NCBI GenBank assembly: GCA_016703785.1
Contig: JADJBM010000004.1
Coordinates: 260,020 to 324,019, forward strand
DNA length: 64,000 nucleotides
DNA from: Betaproteobacteria bacterium
GTDB taxonomy: Bacteria; Pseudomonadota; Gammaproteobacteria; Burkholderiales; Rhodocyclaceae
Direction of reading: 5' to 3'
Part shown: positions 1 through 8,494 of the stretch, in pieces
Layout: every line of letters begins with the position of its first letter
Numbering within the stretch: the first letter of the stretch is position 1
The notes under the pieces: model-generated
Told to the model about the DNA's origin: nothing
The model's input: only the letters and a program-made list of their open reading frames with translations
The model's database searches: none
Made by a program: the position numbers and the translations under genes

Positions 1-160
1 CGAGACCCGGGCCGATCTCGACGATGCTGTCGCCTGTCTGCGGATGGATTGCATCGACGATCTTCGCCACGATGCCGGCAGAAACCAGGAAATTCTGTCC
101 GAATCTTTTTCGCGCAACGTGTGGTTTCATCCCGCGGGGCTTTGCATTTCCTTCGGTCAT
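1..160 (-). CDS. rsmA: Ribosomal RNA small subunit methyltransferase A (partial, N-terminus)
   Basis: This is the first ~53 codons of the 16S rRNA adenine dimethyltransferase, which dimethylates the two adjacent adenines near the 3' end of 16S rRNA during 30S maturation. Visible are the family N-terminal motif RKRFGQNFL and the start of the SAM-binding motif EIGPGL. The gene runs off the left edge. The chosen ATG overlaps the pdxA stop codon as ATGA, which suggests translational coupling; an in-frame ATG ten codons later (MKPHVARK) is an alternative. It is last in the lptD-surA-pdxA-rsmA series, a conserved proteobacterial order. Confidence 0.9.
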   Translation of the reverse strand, partial: MTEGNAKPRGMKPHVARKRFGQNFLVSAGIVAKIVDAIHPQTGDSIVEIGPGL

Positions 161-1152
161 CGACGCTGCGCCAGCTCGACCGCCAGATCCACGGCAGCGA
201 ACAGGCTGCGCGGACTGGCCTTGCCGGTACCGGCCAGATCGAGCGCGGTGCCGTGATCGACCGAAGTGCGAATAATGGGCAGGCCGAGCGTGATATTGAT
301 GCCGTCCTCGAAGGCGGCATACTTCAGCACCGCAAGACCCTGGTCGTGGTACATGGCAAGCTGGGCGTCGGAACCGGCGAGTACGCCCCGAGTAAAAAGC
401 GTATCTGCCGGCAACGGGCCCACCAGGTCCATGCCTTCGCCGCGCAAGGCGTCCAGCACCGGTGCAATGACATCGATTTCCTCGCGCCCCATGTACCCCC
501 CTTCACCCGCATGAGGATTCAGTCCGGCAACGAGGATGCGCGGCCGCGTGATGCCGAACTTTCCCGCCAAATCGGCATGCAGGATGCGAAGCGTAGACTC
601 CAGCCCGGATCGCGTGATGGCGCCCGGCACGTCTTTTAAGGGGAGATGCGTCGTCGCCAGCGCGACGCGCAATCCGGCGCCGGCCAGCATCATGACGACA
701 CGGGCAGCGCCGGACTTCTCGGCCAGATATTCGGTATGGCCGGTGAAGGCGATGCCCGCCTCGTTGATCACTCCCTTGTGCACCGGAGCCGTCACCATGG
801 CGGAAAATTCGCCTTTCAGGCATCCGGACAGGGCGATGTCGAGCTGGGCCACAACATAGGGTGAATTGGCGGCATCGAGATGGCCGGCGCGGGCAGGCAC
901 GCAAAGGGGTACATGCAGAATTTCCAGCGCGCCGTCCGCAGGTAAGCGGTCGGGCCGATACTCGGCGAGTTTCGGCGAATCGTCTGCCAGTCTCGCCCGC
1001 GCCTCTATCAACGTCCGGTCTCCCAGGATCACGCAGCGGGCGGACCTGGCATGCCCCGGCAGTCTGGCGCAGAGCTCCGGCCCGATGCCGGCCGGCTCGC
1101 CGCTGGTGACGGCGATGAGGGGAAGTCGCTCCATGCCGCTCGCGCGTGGCAC
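157..1152 (-). CDS. pdxA: 4-hydroxythreonine-4-phosphate dehydrogenase
   Basis: NAD-dependent enzyme of pyridoxal 5'-phosphate synthesis that oxidises 4-phosphohydroxy-L-threonine; the product is used by PdxJ. At 331 residues it has the usual family length. Recognisable family motifs are GEPAGIGPE near the N-terminus, HKGVINEAG, GLNPHAGEGG and MYHDQGL; the histidines in these belong to the metal and substrate site in known PdxA structures. Translation may instead begin at Met7 (MERLPLIAV), where homologous sequence starts. It lies nine bases after surA and overlaps rsmA by four, so it is probably co-transcribed with both. Confidence 0.95.
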   Translation of the reverse strand: MPRASGMERLPLIAVTSGEPAGIGPELCARLPGHARSARCVILGDRTLIEARARLADDSPKLAEYRPDRLPADGALEILHVPLCVPARAGHLDAANSPYVVAQLDIALSGCLKGEFSAMVTAPVHKGVINEAGIAFTGHTEYLAEKSGAARVVMMLAGAGLRVALATTHLPLKDVPGAITRSGLESTLRILHADLAGKFGITRPRILVAGLNPHAGEGGYMGREEIDVIAPVLDALRGEGMDLVGPLPADTLFTRGVLAGSDAQLAMYHDQGLAVLKYAAFEDGINITLGLPIIRTSVDHGTALDLAGTGKASPRSLFAAVDLAVELAQRR

Positions 1153-1161
1153 GACGTGCCC

Positions 1162-2487
1162 TTACCTGTTGTCTTCCAGCCGGTACTCGACGTAGGCGCG
1201 ATCGCGCATTTGCCGCAACCAGTCCTGGTAGGCCTCGTCGGCCTTGCGCTCGCGCAAGGCCATGCGCGCGCTTTGGCGAACCCGCTCCTTGGAAGTGTCC
1301 ATGCGGCGTGCCATCACCTGGATCAGATGCCAGCCGAAGGGTGACTTCACGGGCTCGCCAACCTCTCCCGGCTTGAGGCCATTCATGGCCCGTTCGAACT
1401 CCGGAACGGTATCGCCCGGACTCAGCCAACCCAAGTCGCCGCCCTTCGTCGCGGACAGGTCATTCGAATGCAGGCGGGCAAGCTCGGCGAAATCGGCACC
1501 GTGGGCGATCCTTTCCTTCAACCCCACCAGCCGCCGCTTGGCCTCCGCCTCGGACACCAGTTCGCTGGTCTTGATCAGGATATGACGGGCATGCGTCTGC
1601 TCCACCGGTTCCGCCTTGATCGCGCCGCCACGCCGCTCGAACAGCTTGAGCACGTGATAACCCGCCGGACTCCGCAATACCTCGGACACCTCACCCGGCC
1701 TGAGTTTCGGCGCCGCCTCGGCGTACAACGTGGGCAATCGCTCGAGCGGCCGCCACCCCATCATGCCGCCGGAGAGGCCATCCGGCGCATCGGAATAACT
1801 CGCCGCCAACTGTCCGAAATCGGCGCCGCGTCTGAGCTGGGAAATGATCTCCTCGGCTCGGGCCTGAAGGCGCGCCAGTTGCTCGGGCTTCGCCTGCTCC
1901 GGGACGCGCAAAAGAATGTGCCCCAGGCTGTACTCCTCGCTGCCTGCCGCGCCAGCACTCTCCAGGAAGTTGTCGATCTCTCCCTCCGACACAACGATCT
2001 TGCTATCGACCTCGCGCTCCCGAATCCGGCTGATGATGATTTCGTCGCGAATGTCCTCGCGGAACTTGGACCAGGGAACGCCGTCCTGTTCCAACGATGC
2101 GCGAAACTGGGCCAGATCCATACGGTTGCCTTCTGCTATGCGCACGAGCGTCTGGTCCAGTTGCACATCATCGATGCGCAAGCCGGTCTCCTTGGCGAAC
2201 TGGATCTGCACGCGATCGACGATCAGCCGCTCGAGGATGTGTTTTTCGAGCACATCCCTTGGCGGCATTTGCGTACCCTGCTGCCTGAGTTGGCGCTCGA
2301 CAGTCGATATCCGGGCTTTCAGCTCATGCTGGGTGATGACCTCGTCATTGACCACGGCGATGATCCGGTCGACCTCGACGATCTGCGTGCCGCGTCCCTG
2401 CGCGAACGCCTCTCCCGCAGGCGCGAACCAGAATGCCGTGGCGGCCAAAACCACTCCTGCGCAAAATGTATTGCGGCTCACCTGCAC
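1162..2487 (-). CDS. surA: Periplasmic chaperone / peptidyl-prolyl isomerase SurA
   Basis: Periplasmic chaperone that escorts unfolded outer-membrane proteins, including LptD, to the BAM complex. The 441-residue product has a signal peptide (about residues 1-30, ending near GEAFA), an N-terminal SurA chaperone domain (about 35-160) and two parvulin-type PPIase domains (about 180-280 and 290-390). The second parvulin domain holds the typical GGDLGW and PVKSPFGWHLIQV motifs. It follows lptD by 15 bases, so chaperone and client are encoded together, as in many proteobacteria. Confidence 0.95.
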   Translation of the reverse strand: MQVSRNTFCAGVVLAATAFWFAPAGEAFAQGRGTQIVEVDRIIAVVNDEVITQHELKARISTVERQLRQQGTQMPPRDVLEKHILERLIVDRVQIQFAKETGLRIDDVQLDQTLVRIAEGNRMDLAQFRASLEQDGVPWSKFREDIRDEIIISRIREREVDSKIVVSEGEIDNFLESAGAAGSEEYSLGHILLRVPEQAKPEQLARLQARAEEIISQLRRGADFGQLAASYSDAPDGLSGGMMGWRPLERLPTLYAEAAPKLRPGEVSEVLRSPAGYHVLKLFERRGGAIKAEPVEQTHARHILIKTSELVSEAEAKRRLVGLKERIAHGADFAELARLHSNDLSATKGGDLGWLSPGDTVPEFERAMNGLKPGEVGEPVKSPFGWHLIQVMARRMDTSKERVRQSARMALRERKADEAYQDWLRQMRDRAYVEYRLEDNR

Positions 2488-2502
2488 ACCTTTCTGTGGA
2501 TC

Positions 2503-5358
2503 TCAGTCGTAGCCGAACGCGGGGTTGGCCGAGGGTTGATTGATCTGGCCATAGCCTGGAATTCTCCTCGCCAGCAATTCGAGCGGGTTGGAGCCGATCT
2601 TGGAGAAATCGTTCAGTTCCAGTTGGGCGAACAAGGCCGTGTTGGTATCCCCGGAAGAAGTGGCATAGCGCTGCAGCACGACACGGCCGACCCAGCAACC
2701 GCCGTTGTACTCGAGGCCGCCGATGGTTTCGATGATCTTCTTCTCCAGAATCGAATAGTTGAATCGTCCCACGCCGTACCAGCCGCGCCCCAGAGGCCAC
2801 TGGCCGGAGAAGTCGACCTGGCGAATTCCCGGAGAGCCGCCGACGATTTCGCTATGATCCCGCGTGTAGCGATAACTGGCGTTCAGGACTTTGGCGAAGT
2901 CCGGCTGCCAGCGTCCACTCACGACGAAGCGTTCCGTATCCCGGGCGCGGGGATCGTACTGCCAGGCGACATCGGCATAGGTGTTCGGCATCAACCGGCC
3001 CGACAGCGCCGCAAGGAAGTCGGATGCGCCGCCCGGCCGCGCCGGCTCTCCCGGCAGGGTCACGTGCTGCTGGGCGAGGTAGTAACGCTGCCCCACCATG
3101 CCGCGAACATATTCTTCCCCGGTCTGCGGATCGAGCAACCGCGAAGTCAATGCAGCCGTAATCTGATTGGCGTCGGCGATGCGATCGACACCGGAATAGA
3201 CGTTGTCGGAGAAGATCGTGGCGAAATTGAAATCCGTCAAACCCGTGTCGAAGACGGGTATGTCGTCCTGCGTGCGCTGCGGGATGAGCAGGTAAAACAG
3301 CCTCGGTTCGAGCGTCTGTGCCAACGACTTCCCGAACCAGGAAAATTCGCGCTCGAATGCCAGGCCGGCGTCGACGCTGAAGATAGGCAGATTGCGCGCA
3401 ACGGTATCGGGGCCCGTGCTTGTCCTGCGCTTGATGTCGTAGTGCGTCGCGTGAAGGCCGATTTTAGGCGTGAGGTGCCATGCCGGCGACAGCAGCGGCA
3501 TCGACAGTTGCGGATAGAACATCAAGCGACGACCGGTATCCTTGGTAGGGTGATCAAAGCTCACGTACTCGCCATTGAAGGCGAAGGCCGTTCCGCCCAG
3601 GAATTCCGGTCGGCTGGCCGTCAAGATGAGCTGTGGAACCCGCTGGTAGGGCTTGTCGACGGGCGGCAGGTCGGGGTCCTGCAGCGTCTGATAGGTCTGG
3701 ACATTGGCGGTCGCCGACCACCATCCGCCGCCGTAGGTCAGCACGCCCTGGCGCAGCAGGTTGCCTTGCGAGGCCTGAGTGATGCGGGTGCTGAGGTCGC
3801 GGAAGTAGGTGTCATCCGAAACGCCATTGACGTTCAGCAGGCCGCTGAAGCCATTCCCCAGATTGTTGTGCGTATGCAGGATCGAATAACCGTAGCGCCT
3901 GCTGTCAGTAAGGCGATCGTTCGGCAGCCATTCGACATGCGCCCGTCCCTGGTAGTCATGATTCAGGTAGCGGTACTCCGTATTGATCTGCAGGCCGCGC
4001 TTGGACATCAGGCGCGGCGAGATCGTCATATCCATGTTGGGCGCGATGTCCCAATAGAACGGCTGCGTGAATTCGATGCCGGACTTGGAACTGGTGCCAA
4101 AGGTCGGCGTGAGCAGGCCCGTCTTGCGCTTGTTGTTGAGCGAGAAGCTGAGCCAGGGCGTATAGAATAGCGGGACATCCTTGAACACCACCGTCGCATC
4201 GCGGGCCTCGCCGACTTCCCTGTCGTAATCCAGGTTGAGTTCCGCCGCCTTCGCGTACCAGTCCGGATCGCTGGCCGTGCAAGTGCTGTAGGTGGCGTTC
4301 GTCAAGCGCATCCTGCTCTCGCCCTGAAACTCGATTCGGTCGGCGTTGCCCGATGCGGTCGTCAGGTTCTGGCCCCCGCCCGCCACTTCACCGGCAATCG
4401 TCGCGATGGTCGGTTTCTGCTTCTGTTCTCTCGGCAGAAACGAAGGCAGCTTGCGCACCGGTTGTTCGCTCGCACTCAGCGTCGGGGAGTAGACCGGCTT
4501 GCGTTCCTTTGCCGCTCGCGTCACCGAATAGCTCGGCTGCTCGAAATACCCCGTGTTGTCCGTCAGGTTCATGCGCAGCTTCGGCCCCGACATGAATTCG
4601 GCTTCCTTGGAGTAGCGAACATTGCCCTCCGCTTCCATCTCGTCCTCGACCTTCCAGTAGGTCAGACGGTCCGCCGTCAGCGAGGTGTTCGTCTTGCGTA
4701 GTTCCGCATCGCCTTGCGCAACGACTTCATTGTCGTTGCGGCCGTCCAGGCGCGAGGCGGTAATGAACGTGGGGTAGGCGGCCTTCCTGTCGATCTGCAG
4801 GGGAGATATCTGGCCCGTGGGCTTGAGTGCCGGCACCAGCCCGGCATCCGCGTGCGCCGAGTAGAGCGGCGGCAGTGCCGGCTGCTCCTCCACCTGAGGC
4901 GGTTGCGCGATCGGTGCTTGCCTGGCCACGGGCGGCTGAGGCTCGGCGGGAACGGCCGGCCTGGGCGATTCGCTCGGCGGGGCAGCGGGCCTTGCGGTGA
5001 CAGCAGCAGGCGCCTTGCGTGGTTCGGCGCTTTCCGCGGCCGTGGGCGCCGGGCGGGCCGGGGGCTTCGCCTCCTGTGCGACGGGTGCGGGCGACTCGCT
5101 TTTCTTTTCCGGCTGAGCCGGTACGACAACGACGGGCTGAACCGTCGCCTCCTCCCGCAGCGGTTGTGCATGCAGTGGAGGCGGGATCGGCTTCGCTTCG
5201 GCGGCAGGCAGCTCGGCCGCACGCATCGGCTTCGCCGGCACTGCGCCCGATCCGAGCAGCGCCGGATCGACGCGCAGCGGCGGCAGGTTCTCGGCAGCCC
5301 GCAGGGTGCCGGACAAGCCGATGGCGAAAACAAGAGCGAGCCGCGCCGAGGCGTGCAT
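2503..5358 (-). CDS. lptD: LPS-assembly protein LptD
   Basis: Outer-membrane beta-barrel that, with LptE, inserts lipopolysaccharide into the outer leaflet. The start chosen (MHASARLAL) opens a clear signal peptide of about 22 residues; the longer upstream reading frame lacks one. Residues about 35-165 are an unusual proline/alanine-rich stretch. After it come the LptA-like N-terminal jellyroll (about 195-300, with NEVVAQGDAEL) and a long C-terminal barrel. Only two cysteines are evident in the mature protein: one in the YSTCTASDPDW context, matching E. coli Cys173, and one in NGGCWVG, matching the C-terminal Cys pair. That fits a single essential disulfide. At 951 residues it is longer than E. 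coli LptD because of the Pro-rich segment. Confidence 0.93.
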   Translation of the reverse strand: MHASARLALVFAIGLSGTLRAAENLPPLRVDPALLGSGAVPAKPMRAAELPAAEAKPIPPPLHAQPLREEATVQPVVVVPAQPEKKSESPAPVAQEAKPPARPAPTAAESAEPRKAPAAVTARPAAPPSESPRPAVPAEPQPPVARQAPIAQPPQVEEQPALPPLYSAHADAGLVPALKPTGQISPLQIDRKAAYPTFITASRLDGRNDNEVVAQGDAELRKTNTSLTADRLTYWKVEDEMEAEGNVRYSKEAEFMSGPKLRMNLTDNTGYFEQPSYSVTRAAKERKPVYSPTLSASEQPVRKLPSFLPREQKQKPTIATIAGEVAGGGQNLTTASGNADRIEFQGESRMRLTNATYSTCTASDPDWYAKAAELNLDYDREVGEARDATVVFKDVPLFYTPWLSFSLNNKRKTGLLTPTFGTSSKSGIEFTQPFYWDIAPNMDMTISPRLMSKRGLQINTEYRYLNHDYQGRAHVEWLPNDRLTDSRRYGYSILHTHNNLGNGFSGLLNVNGVSDDTYFRDLSTRITQASQGNLLRQGVLTYGGGWWSATANVQTYQTLQDPDLPPVDKPYQRVPQLILTASRPEFLGGTAFAFNGEYVSFDHPTKDTGRRLMFYPQLSMPLLSPAWHLTPKIGLHATHYDIKRRTSTGPDTVARNLPIFSVDAGLAFEREFSWFGKSLAQTLEPRLFYLLIPQRTQDDIPVFDTGLTDFNFATIFSDNVYSGVDRIADANQITAALTSRLLDPQTGEEYVRGMVGQRYYLAQQHVTLPGEPARPGGASDFLAALSGRLMPNTYADVAWQYDPRARDTERFVVSGRWQPDFAKVLNASYRYTRDHSEIVGGSPGIRQVDFSGQWPLGRGWYGVGRFNYSILEKKIIETIGGLEYNGGCWVGRVVLQRYATSSGDTNTALFAQLELNDFSKIGSNPLELLARRIPGYGQINQPSANPAFGYD

Positions 5359-5417
5359 TTTGTTCGTTTCTTCTCTTATATGCCGCCGTGCTGCCAACAG
5401 AGGGCGCTGCGGCACCG

Positions 5418-5445
5418 ATGATAGAATCGCGTAGTTTATCACCAA
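5418..5445 (-). promoter_or_regulatory. Possible sigma70 promoter for lptD operon
   Basis: In the 122-base divergent gap between lptD and amgK, the minus strand reads TTGGTG, 16 bases, then TATCAT, a -10 with five of six consensus bases. The -35 is weak. The spot is right for the lptD-surA-pdxA-rsmA transcript, about 60 bases upstream of the lptD start. This is a motif match only. Confidence 0.3.
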
Positions 5446-5480
5446 GCGCCACTTCTGAAACCTGCGCAACCGAGGCGGCA

Positions 5481-6476
5481 ATGCAACGCCTAGAACTGGT
5501 CCATCAATGGCTGGCCGGGCTGTTCCCCGGGCGGCCCTGTGCCGTCGCACCGGCCTCCGCCGATGCCAGTTTCCGGCGCTATTTCCGCGCCACCTTCGAC
5601 GACGGCCTCACCCGAATCGTCATGGACGCGCCGCCCGAGCACGAGGATTGCCGCCCTTTCGTGCGTATCGCCGGACTGTTGCGGGGTGCTGGCGTGCATG
5701 CGCCGGAGATCCTTGCCCAGGATCTTGAGCGCGGCCTGCTCCTGCTCACCGACCTGGGCGACACCACCTACCTTGATGCGCTCGACGACGCGAACGCCGA
5801 CAGCCTGTTCCGCGATGCACTCGGCGCCCTCGTCAAATGGCAGCTGGCCAGTCGGCCGAAGACCCTGCCGCCCTACGATGAAGCCCTGCTTCAGCGCGAA
5901 CTGAATCTCTTTCCCGAGTGGTACGTCGCCCGCCATCTCGGCACGCCGCTGACGCCGGCCCAGCTGGAAACGCTGGAGCGGATGCAGGTCCTGCTATTGC
6001 AGAACATCCTCGCCCAGCCGAGGGTGTTCGTGCACCGAGACTACATGCCGCGCAACCTGATGGTCTGCGAGGACAACCCGGGCGTGCTGGATTTCCAGGA
6101 TGCGGTGCACGGCCCCATTTCCTACGACGTGGCCTCGCTTTTCCGCGACGCGTTCCTCAGCTGGGAGGAGGAACGCGTGCTCGACTGGGTAGCGCGCTAC
6201 TGGGAGAAGGCCAGGCGGGCCAACTTGCCGGTGGATGCGGACTTCGGCGCCTTCTATCGCGACGTGGAGTGGATGGGCCTGCAGCGACATCTTAAGGTGC
6301 TGGGCATCTTCGCCCGCATCAACTATCGCGACGGCAAGCCGAAATACCTTGCCGACACGCCGCGCTTCGTGAACTACGTGCGCCAGGTCGCCATGCGCTA
6401 CGCCACGCTCACTCCGCTCGCGCACCTCTTCGACGAACTCGAGAAGCGCACACCGCAAATCGGCTATACCTTCTGA
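5481..6476 (+). CDS. amgK: N-acetylmuramate/N-acetylglucosamine kinase AmgK
   Basis: Anomeric sugar kinase of the aminoglycoside-phosphotransferase fold that phosphorylates N-acetylmuramic acid at C1 in the MurNAc recycling pathway, which bypasses de novo UDP-MurNAc synthesis. The 331-residue product carries the catalytic loop FVHRDYMPRNLMV (HxDxxxxN) and the metal-binding VLDFQDA. The start was placed at MQRLELVHQWL, where homologous sequence begins. Its stop overlaps the murU start by one base (TGATG). The amgK-murU pairing is a well-known diagnostic arrangement, which raises confidence above a generic phosphotransferase call. Confidence 0.88.
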   Translation: MQRLELVHQWLAGLFPGRPCAVAPASADASFRRYFRATFDDGLTRIVMDAPPEHEDCRPFVRIAGLLRGAGVHAPEILAQDLERGLLLLTDLGDTTYLDALDDANADSLFRDALGALVKWQLASRPKTLPPYDEALLQRELNLFPEWYVARHLGTPLTPAQLETLERMQVLLLQNILAQPRVFVHRDYMPRNLMVCEDNPGVLDFQDAVHGPISYDVASLFRDAFLSWEEERVLDWVARYWEKARRANLPVDADFGAFYRDVEWMGLQRHLKVLGIFARINYRDGKPKYLADTPRFVNYVRQVAMRYATLTPLAHLFDELEKRTPQIGYTF

Positions 6477-7159
6477 TGCGCGCAATGATCCTCGCTGCCG
6501 GCCGCGGCGAACGCATGCGGCCGCTCACCGACGAAATGCCGAAGCCGCTGCTGGTGGCCGGCGGCAGGCCGCTCATCGTCTGGCACATCGAGGCGCTGGT
6601 GCGCGCCGGCATCCGCGACATCGTCATCAACCACGCCCACCTCGGACACCGGCTCGAGGCAGCGCTCGGCGACGGCGCGCGCTTCGGCGCGCGCATCGCC
6701 TGGTCACCCGAGGGTGAGGCGCTGGAGACCGCCGGCGGCATCGCCAACGCCCTGCCGTTGCTGGGCGACGAGCCGTTCGCGGTCATCAACGGCGACATCG
6801 CCTGCGATTTCGATTTTGCGCGGCTGCCCCGTGCGGCCGACGCCCTGCGCGAAGGGGGTGTGCTGGCCCACCTGGTCCTGGTGCCCAATCCGCCGCATCA
6901 TCCGCAGGGGGACTTCGCGTTGCGCGAAGGCAAGGTGATCGAACGGGATGCGCAGATGCTCACCTTCTCCGGCATCGGCCTCTACGCTCCCGCGCTCTTC
7001 GCCAACATTCCGCAGGGCGCCAAGGCAAAGCTCGCGCCGCTGCTGCGCGCAGCGATGGGCGCCGGCAAGGTGCATGGGGAACTGCATGCCGGCCGCTGGA
7101 TGGACGTCGGCACGCCGGAGCGCCTGGCCGAACTCGACCGGCTCCTCTCGGCGCTATAA
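6476..7159 (+). CDS. murU: N-acetylmuramate-1-phosphate uridylyltransferase MurU
   Basis: Nucleotidyltransferase that converts MurNAc-1-phosphate to UDP-MurNAc in cell-wall recycling, the step after AmgK. The 227 residues form one nucleotidyltransferase domain. The N-terminal signature LAAGRGERMRPLTDEMPKPLL is split here for length: LAAGRGERMRPL binds the nucleotide and EMPKPLL carries the catalytic lysine. VINGDI holds the metal-binding aspartate. Length and coupling to amgK separate it from glucose-1-phosphate thymidylyl- or uridylyltransferases, which share these motifs. Confidence 0.88.
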   Translation: MRAMILAAGRGERMRPLTDEMPKPLLVAGGRPLIVWHIEALVRAGIRDIVINHAHLGHRLEAALGDGARFGARIAWSPEGEALETAGGIANALPLLGDEPFAVINGDIACDFDFARLPRAADALREGGVLAHLVLVPNPPHHPQGDFALREGKVIERDAQMLTFSGIGLYAPALFANIPQGAKAKLAPLLRAAMGAGKVHGELHAGRWMDVGTPERLAELDRLLSAL

Positions 7160-7160
7160 T
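7155..7160 (+). promoter_or_regulatory. Perfect TATAAT -10 hexamer before pepP
   Basis: A consensus TATAAT sits across the last codon of murU, 20 bases before the pepP start. Such a hexamer is notable in this GC-rich DNA and could drive pepP-ubiH. The best -35 candidate (TCGACC) is only 15 bases upstream and weak, so this is tentative. Confidence 0.35.
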
Positions 7161-7180
7161 CGTTTCAACCTCAACGACCG

Positions 7181-8494
7181 GTGACGACAGTGGACAATCA
7201 GGCCTTCGCCGAACGCCGCGCGCGTTTGCTTCGGACCATGGGGCGTGGCATCGCCGTGATCCCCACCGCGCCCGAGCGCGTGCGCAACCGTGACTCGCAC
7301 TACCCATATCGTCACGACAGCTACTTCTACTATCTCTCCGGCTTCCCCGAGCCGGAGGCTGCCGTCGTCCTCGTCGCGGGCGACACGCCGCAAGCGCTGC
7401 TCTTCTGCCGCGAGAAGGATCCAGACAAGGAAGTCTGGGACGGCTTCCGCCACGGACCTGACGCCGCACGCGAAACCTTCGGCTTCGACGCCGCCTGGCC
7501 GATCGGCAGCCTCGACGAGAAACTCGCCGAACTGCTCGCAGGCCAGCCCGTGCTGCATTACTCGATGGGCCACGACGCCGACTGGGACGACCGCCTCGTC
7601 GCCGCGCTCAACCGCGTGCGCGCCAACGTGCGCAATGGCGCGCACGCACCCGCCGAGATCCGCGATGTGCGCGTCGAACTCGACGAGATGCGCCTGATCA
7701 AGGACGCCCGCGAAATCGACGACATGCGCCGCGCCGCCGACATCTCCTCGGCAGCCCATTGCCGCGCCATGCGCACCACCGCGTCCGGCCGCTTCGAATA
7801 CGAGATCGAAGCGGAACTGGCGCATGAGTTCCGCCGCCGCGGCGCGCAGGCGCCGGCCTATTCCCCCATCGTCGCCGGCGGCGCCAATGCCTGCATCCTG
7901 CATTACGTCGGCAATAGTCAGCCGCTGCGGGACGGCGAGCTGCTGCTCATCGACGCGGGCTGCGAGATCGACTCCTACGCCGCGGACATCACGCGCACCT
8001 TTCCCGTGAGCGGAAAATTCTCGCCTGCTCAGCGCGACGTCTATGAACTCGTGCTCGCCGCACAGTGCGCGGCGATCGCGCAGATTGCCCCCGGCAACGC
8101 CTGGGACGCGCCGCACGAGGCGGCCGTGCGCGTCCTCGCACAGGGCATGCTCGACCTGAAGCTGCTTTCCGGCAGTCTCGACGGCGCCATCGAATCCGGT
8201 GCCTATCGCCGCTTCTACATGCACCGCACCGGCCATTGGCTCGGCATGGACGTCCACGATGCAGGCGAGTACAAAGTCGACGGCAACTGGCGCCCCTTAC
8301 AGCCCGGCATGACGCTCACTGTCGAGCCCGGCTGCTACATCCGTGCCGCGGTCGATGTGCCGCGGGCACTGTGGGACATCGGCGTGCGCATCGAAGACAA
8401 CGCGCTCGTCACCTCCACGGGATGCGAAATCCTTACTGGCGCCGCACCCAGGACCATCGGCGAGATCGAGTCGCTGATGGCGCAGCAAGGCTGA
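7181..8494 (+). CDS. pepP: Xaa-Pro aminopeptidase
   Basis: Metallopeptidase of the pita-bread fold (family M24B) that removes an N-terminal residue ahead of proline. The 437 residues comprise an N-terminal aminopeptidase-P domain (about 1-135) and a C-terminal catalytic domain. All five metal ligands are visible: the two Asp in LIDAGCEIDSYAADITRTF, His in HRTGHWLGMD, Glu in TVEPGCYI and Glu in RIEDNALVT. The start is GTG; a second in-frame GTG lies three codons later. It overlaps ubiH as TGATG, matching the pepP-ubiH order of E. coli and many proteobacteria. Confidence 0.94.
   Translation: MTTVDNQAFAERRARLLRTMGRGIAVIPTAPERVRNRDSHYPYRHDSYFYYLSGFPEPEAAVVLVAGDTPQALLFCREKDPDKEVWDGFRHGPDAARETFGFDAAWPIGSLDEKLAELLAGQPVLHYSMGHDADWDDRLVAALNRVRANVRNGAHAPAEIRDVRVELDEMRLIKDAREIDDMRRAADISSAAHCRAMRTTASGRFEYEIEAELAHEFRRRGAQAPAYSPIVAGGANACILHYVGNSQPLRDGELLLIDAGCEIDSYAADITRTFPVSGKFSPAQRDVYELVLAAQCAAIAQIAPGNAWDAPHEAAVRVLAQGMLDLKLLSGSLDGAIESGAYRRFYMHRTGHWLGMDVHDAGEYKVDGNWRPLQPGMTLTVEPGCYIRAAVDVPRALWDIGVRIEDNALVTSTGCEILTGAAPRTIGEIESLMAQQG

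Noticed and set aside
1468..4170. 900-codon open frame on the plus strand opposite surA and lptD
   Set aside because: It lies wholly antisense to two well-supported genes, has no protein family resemblance and reflects GC-rich third-position bias.
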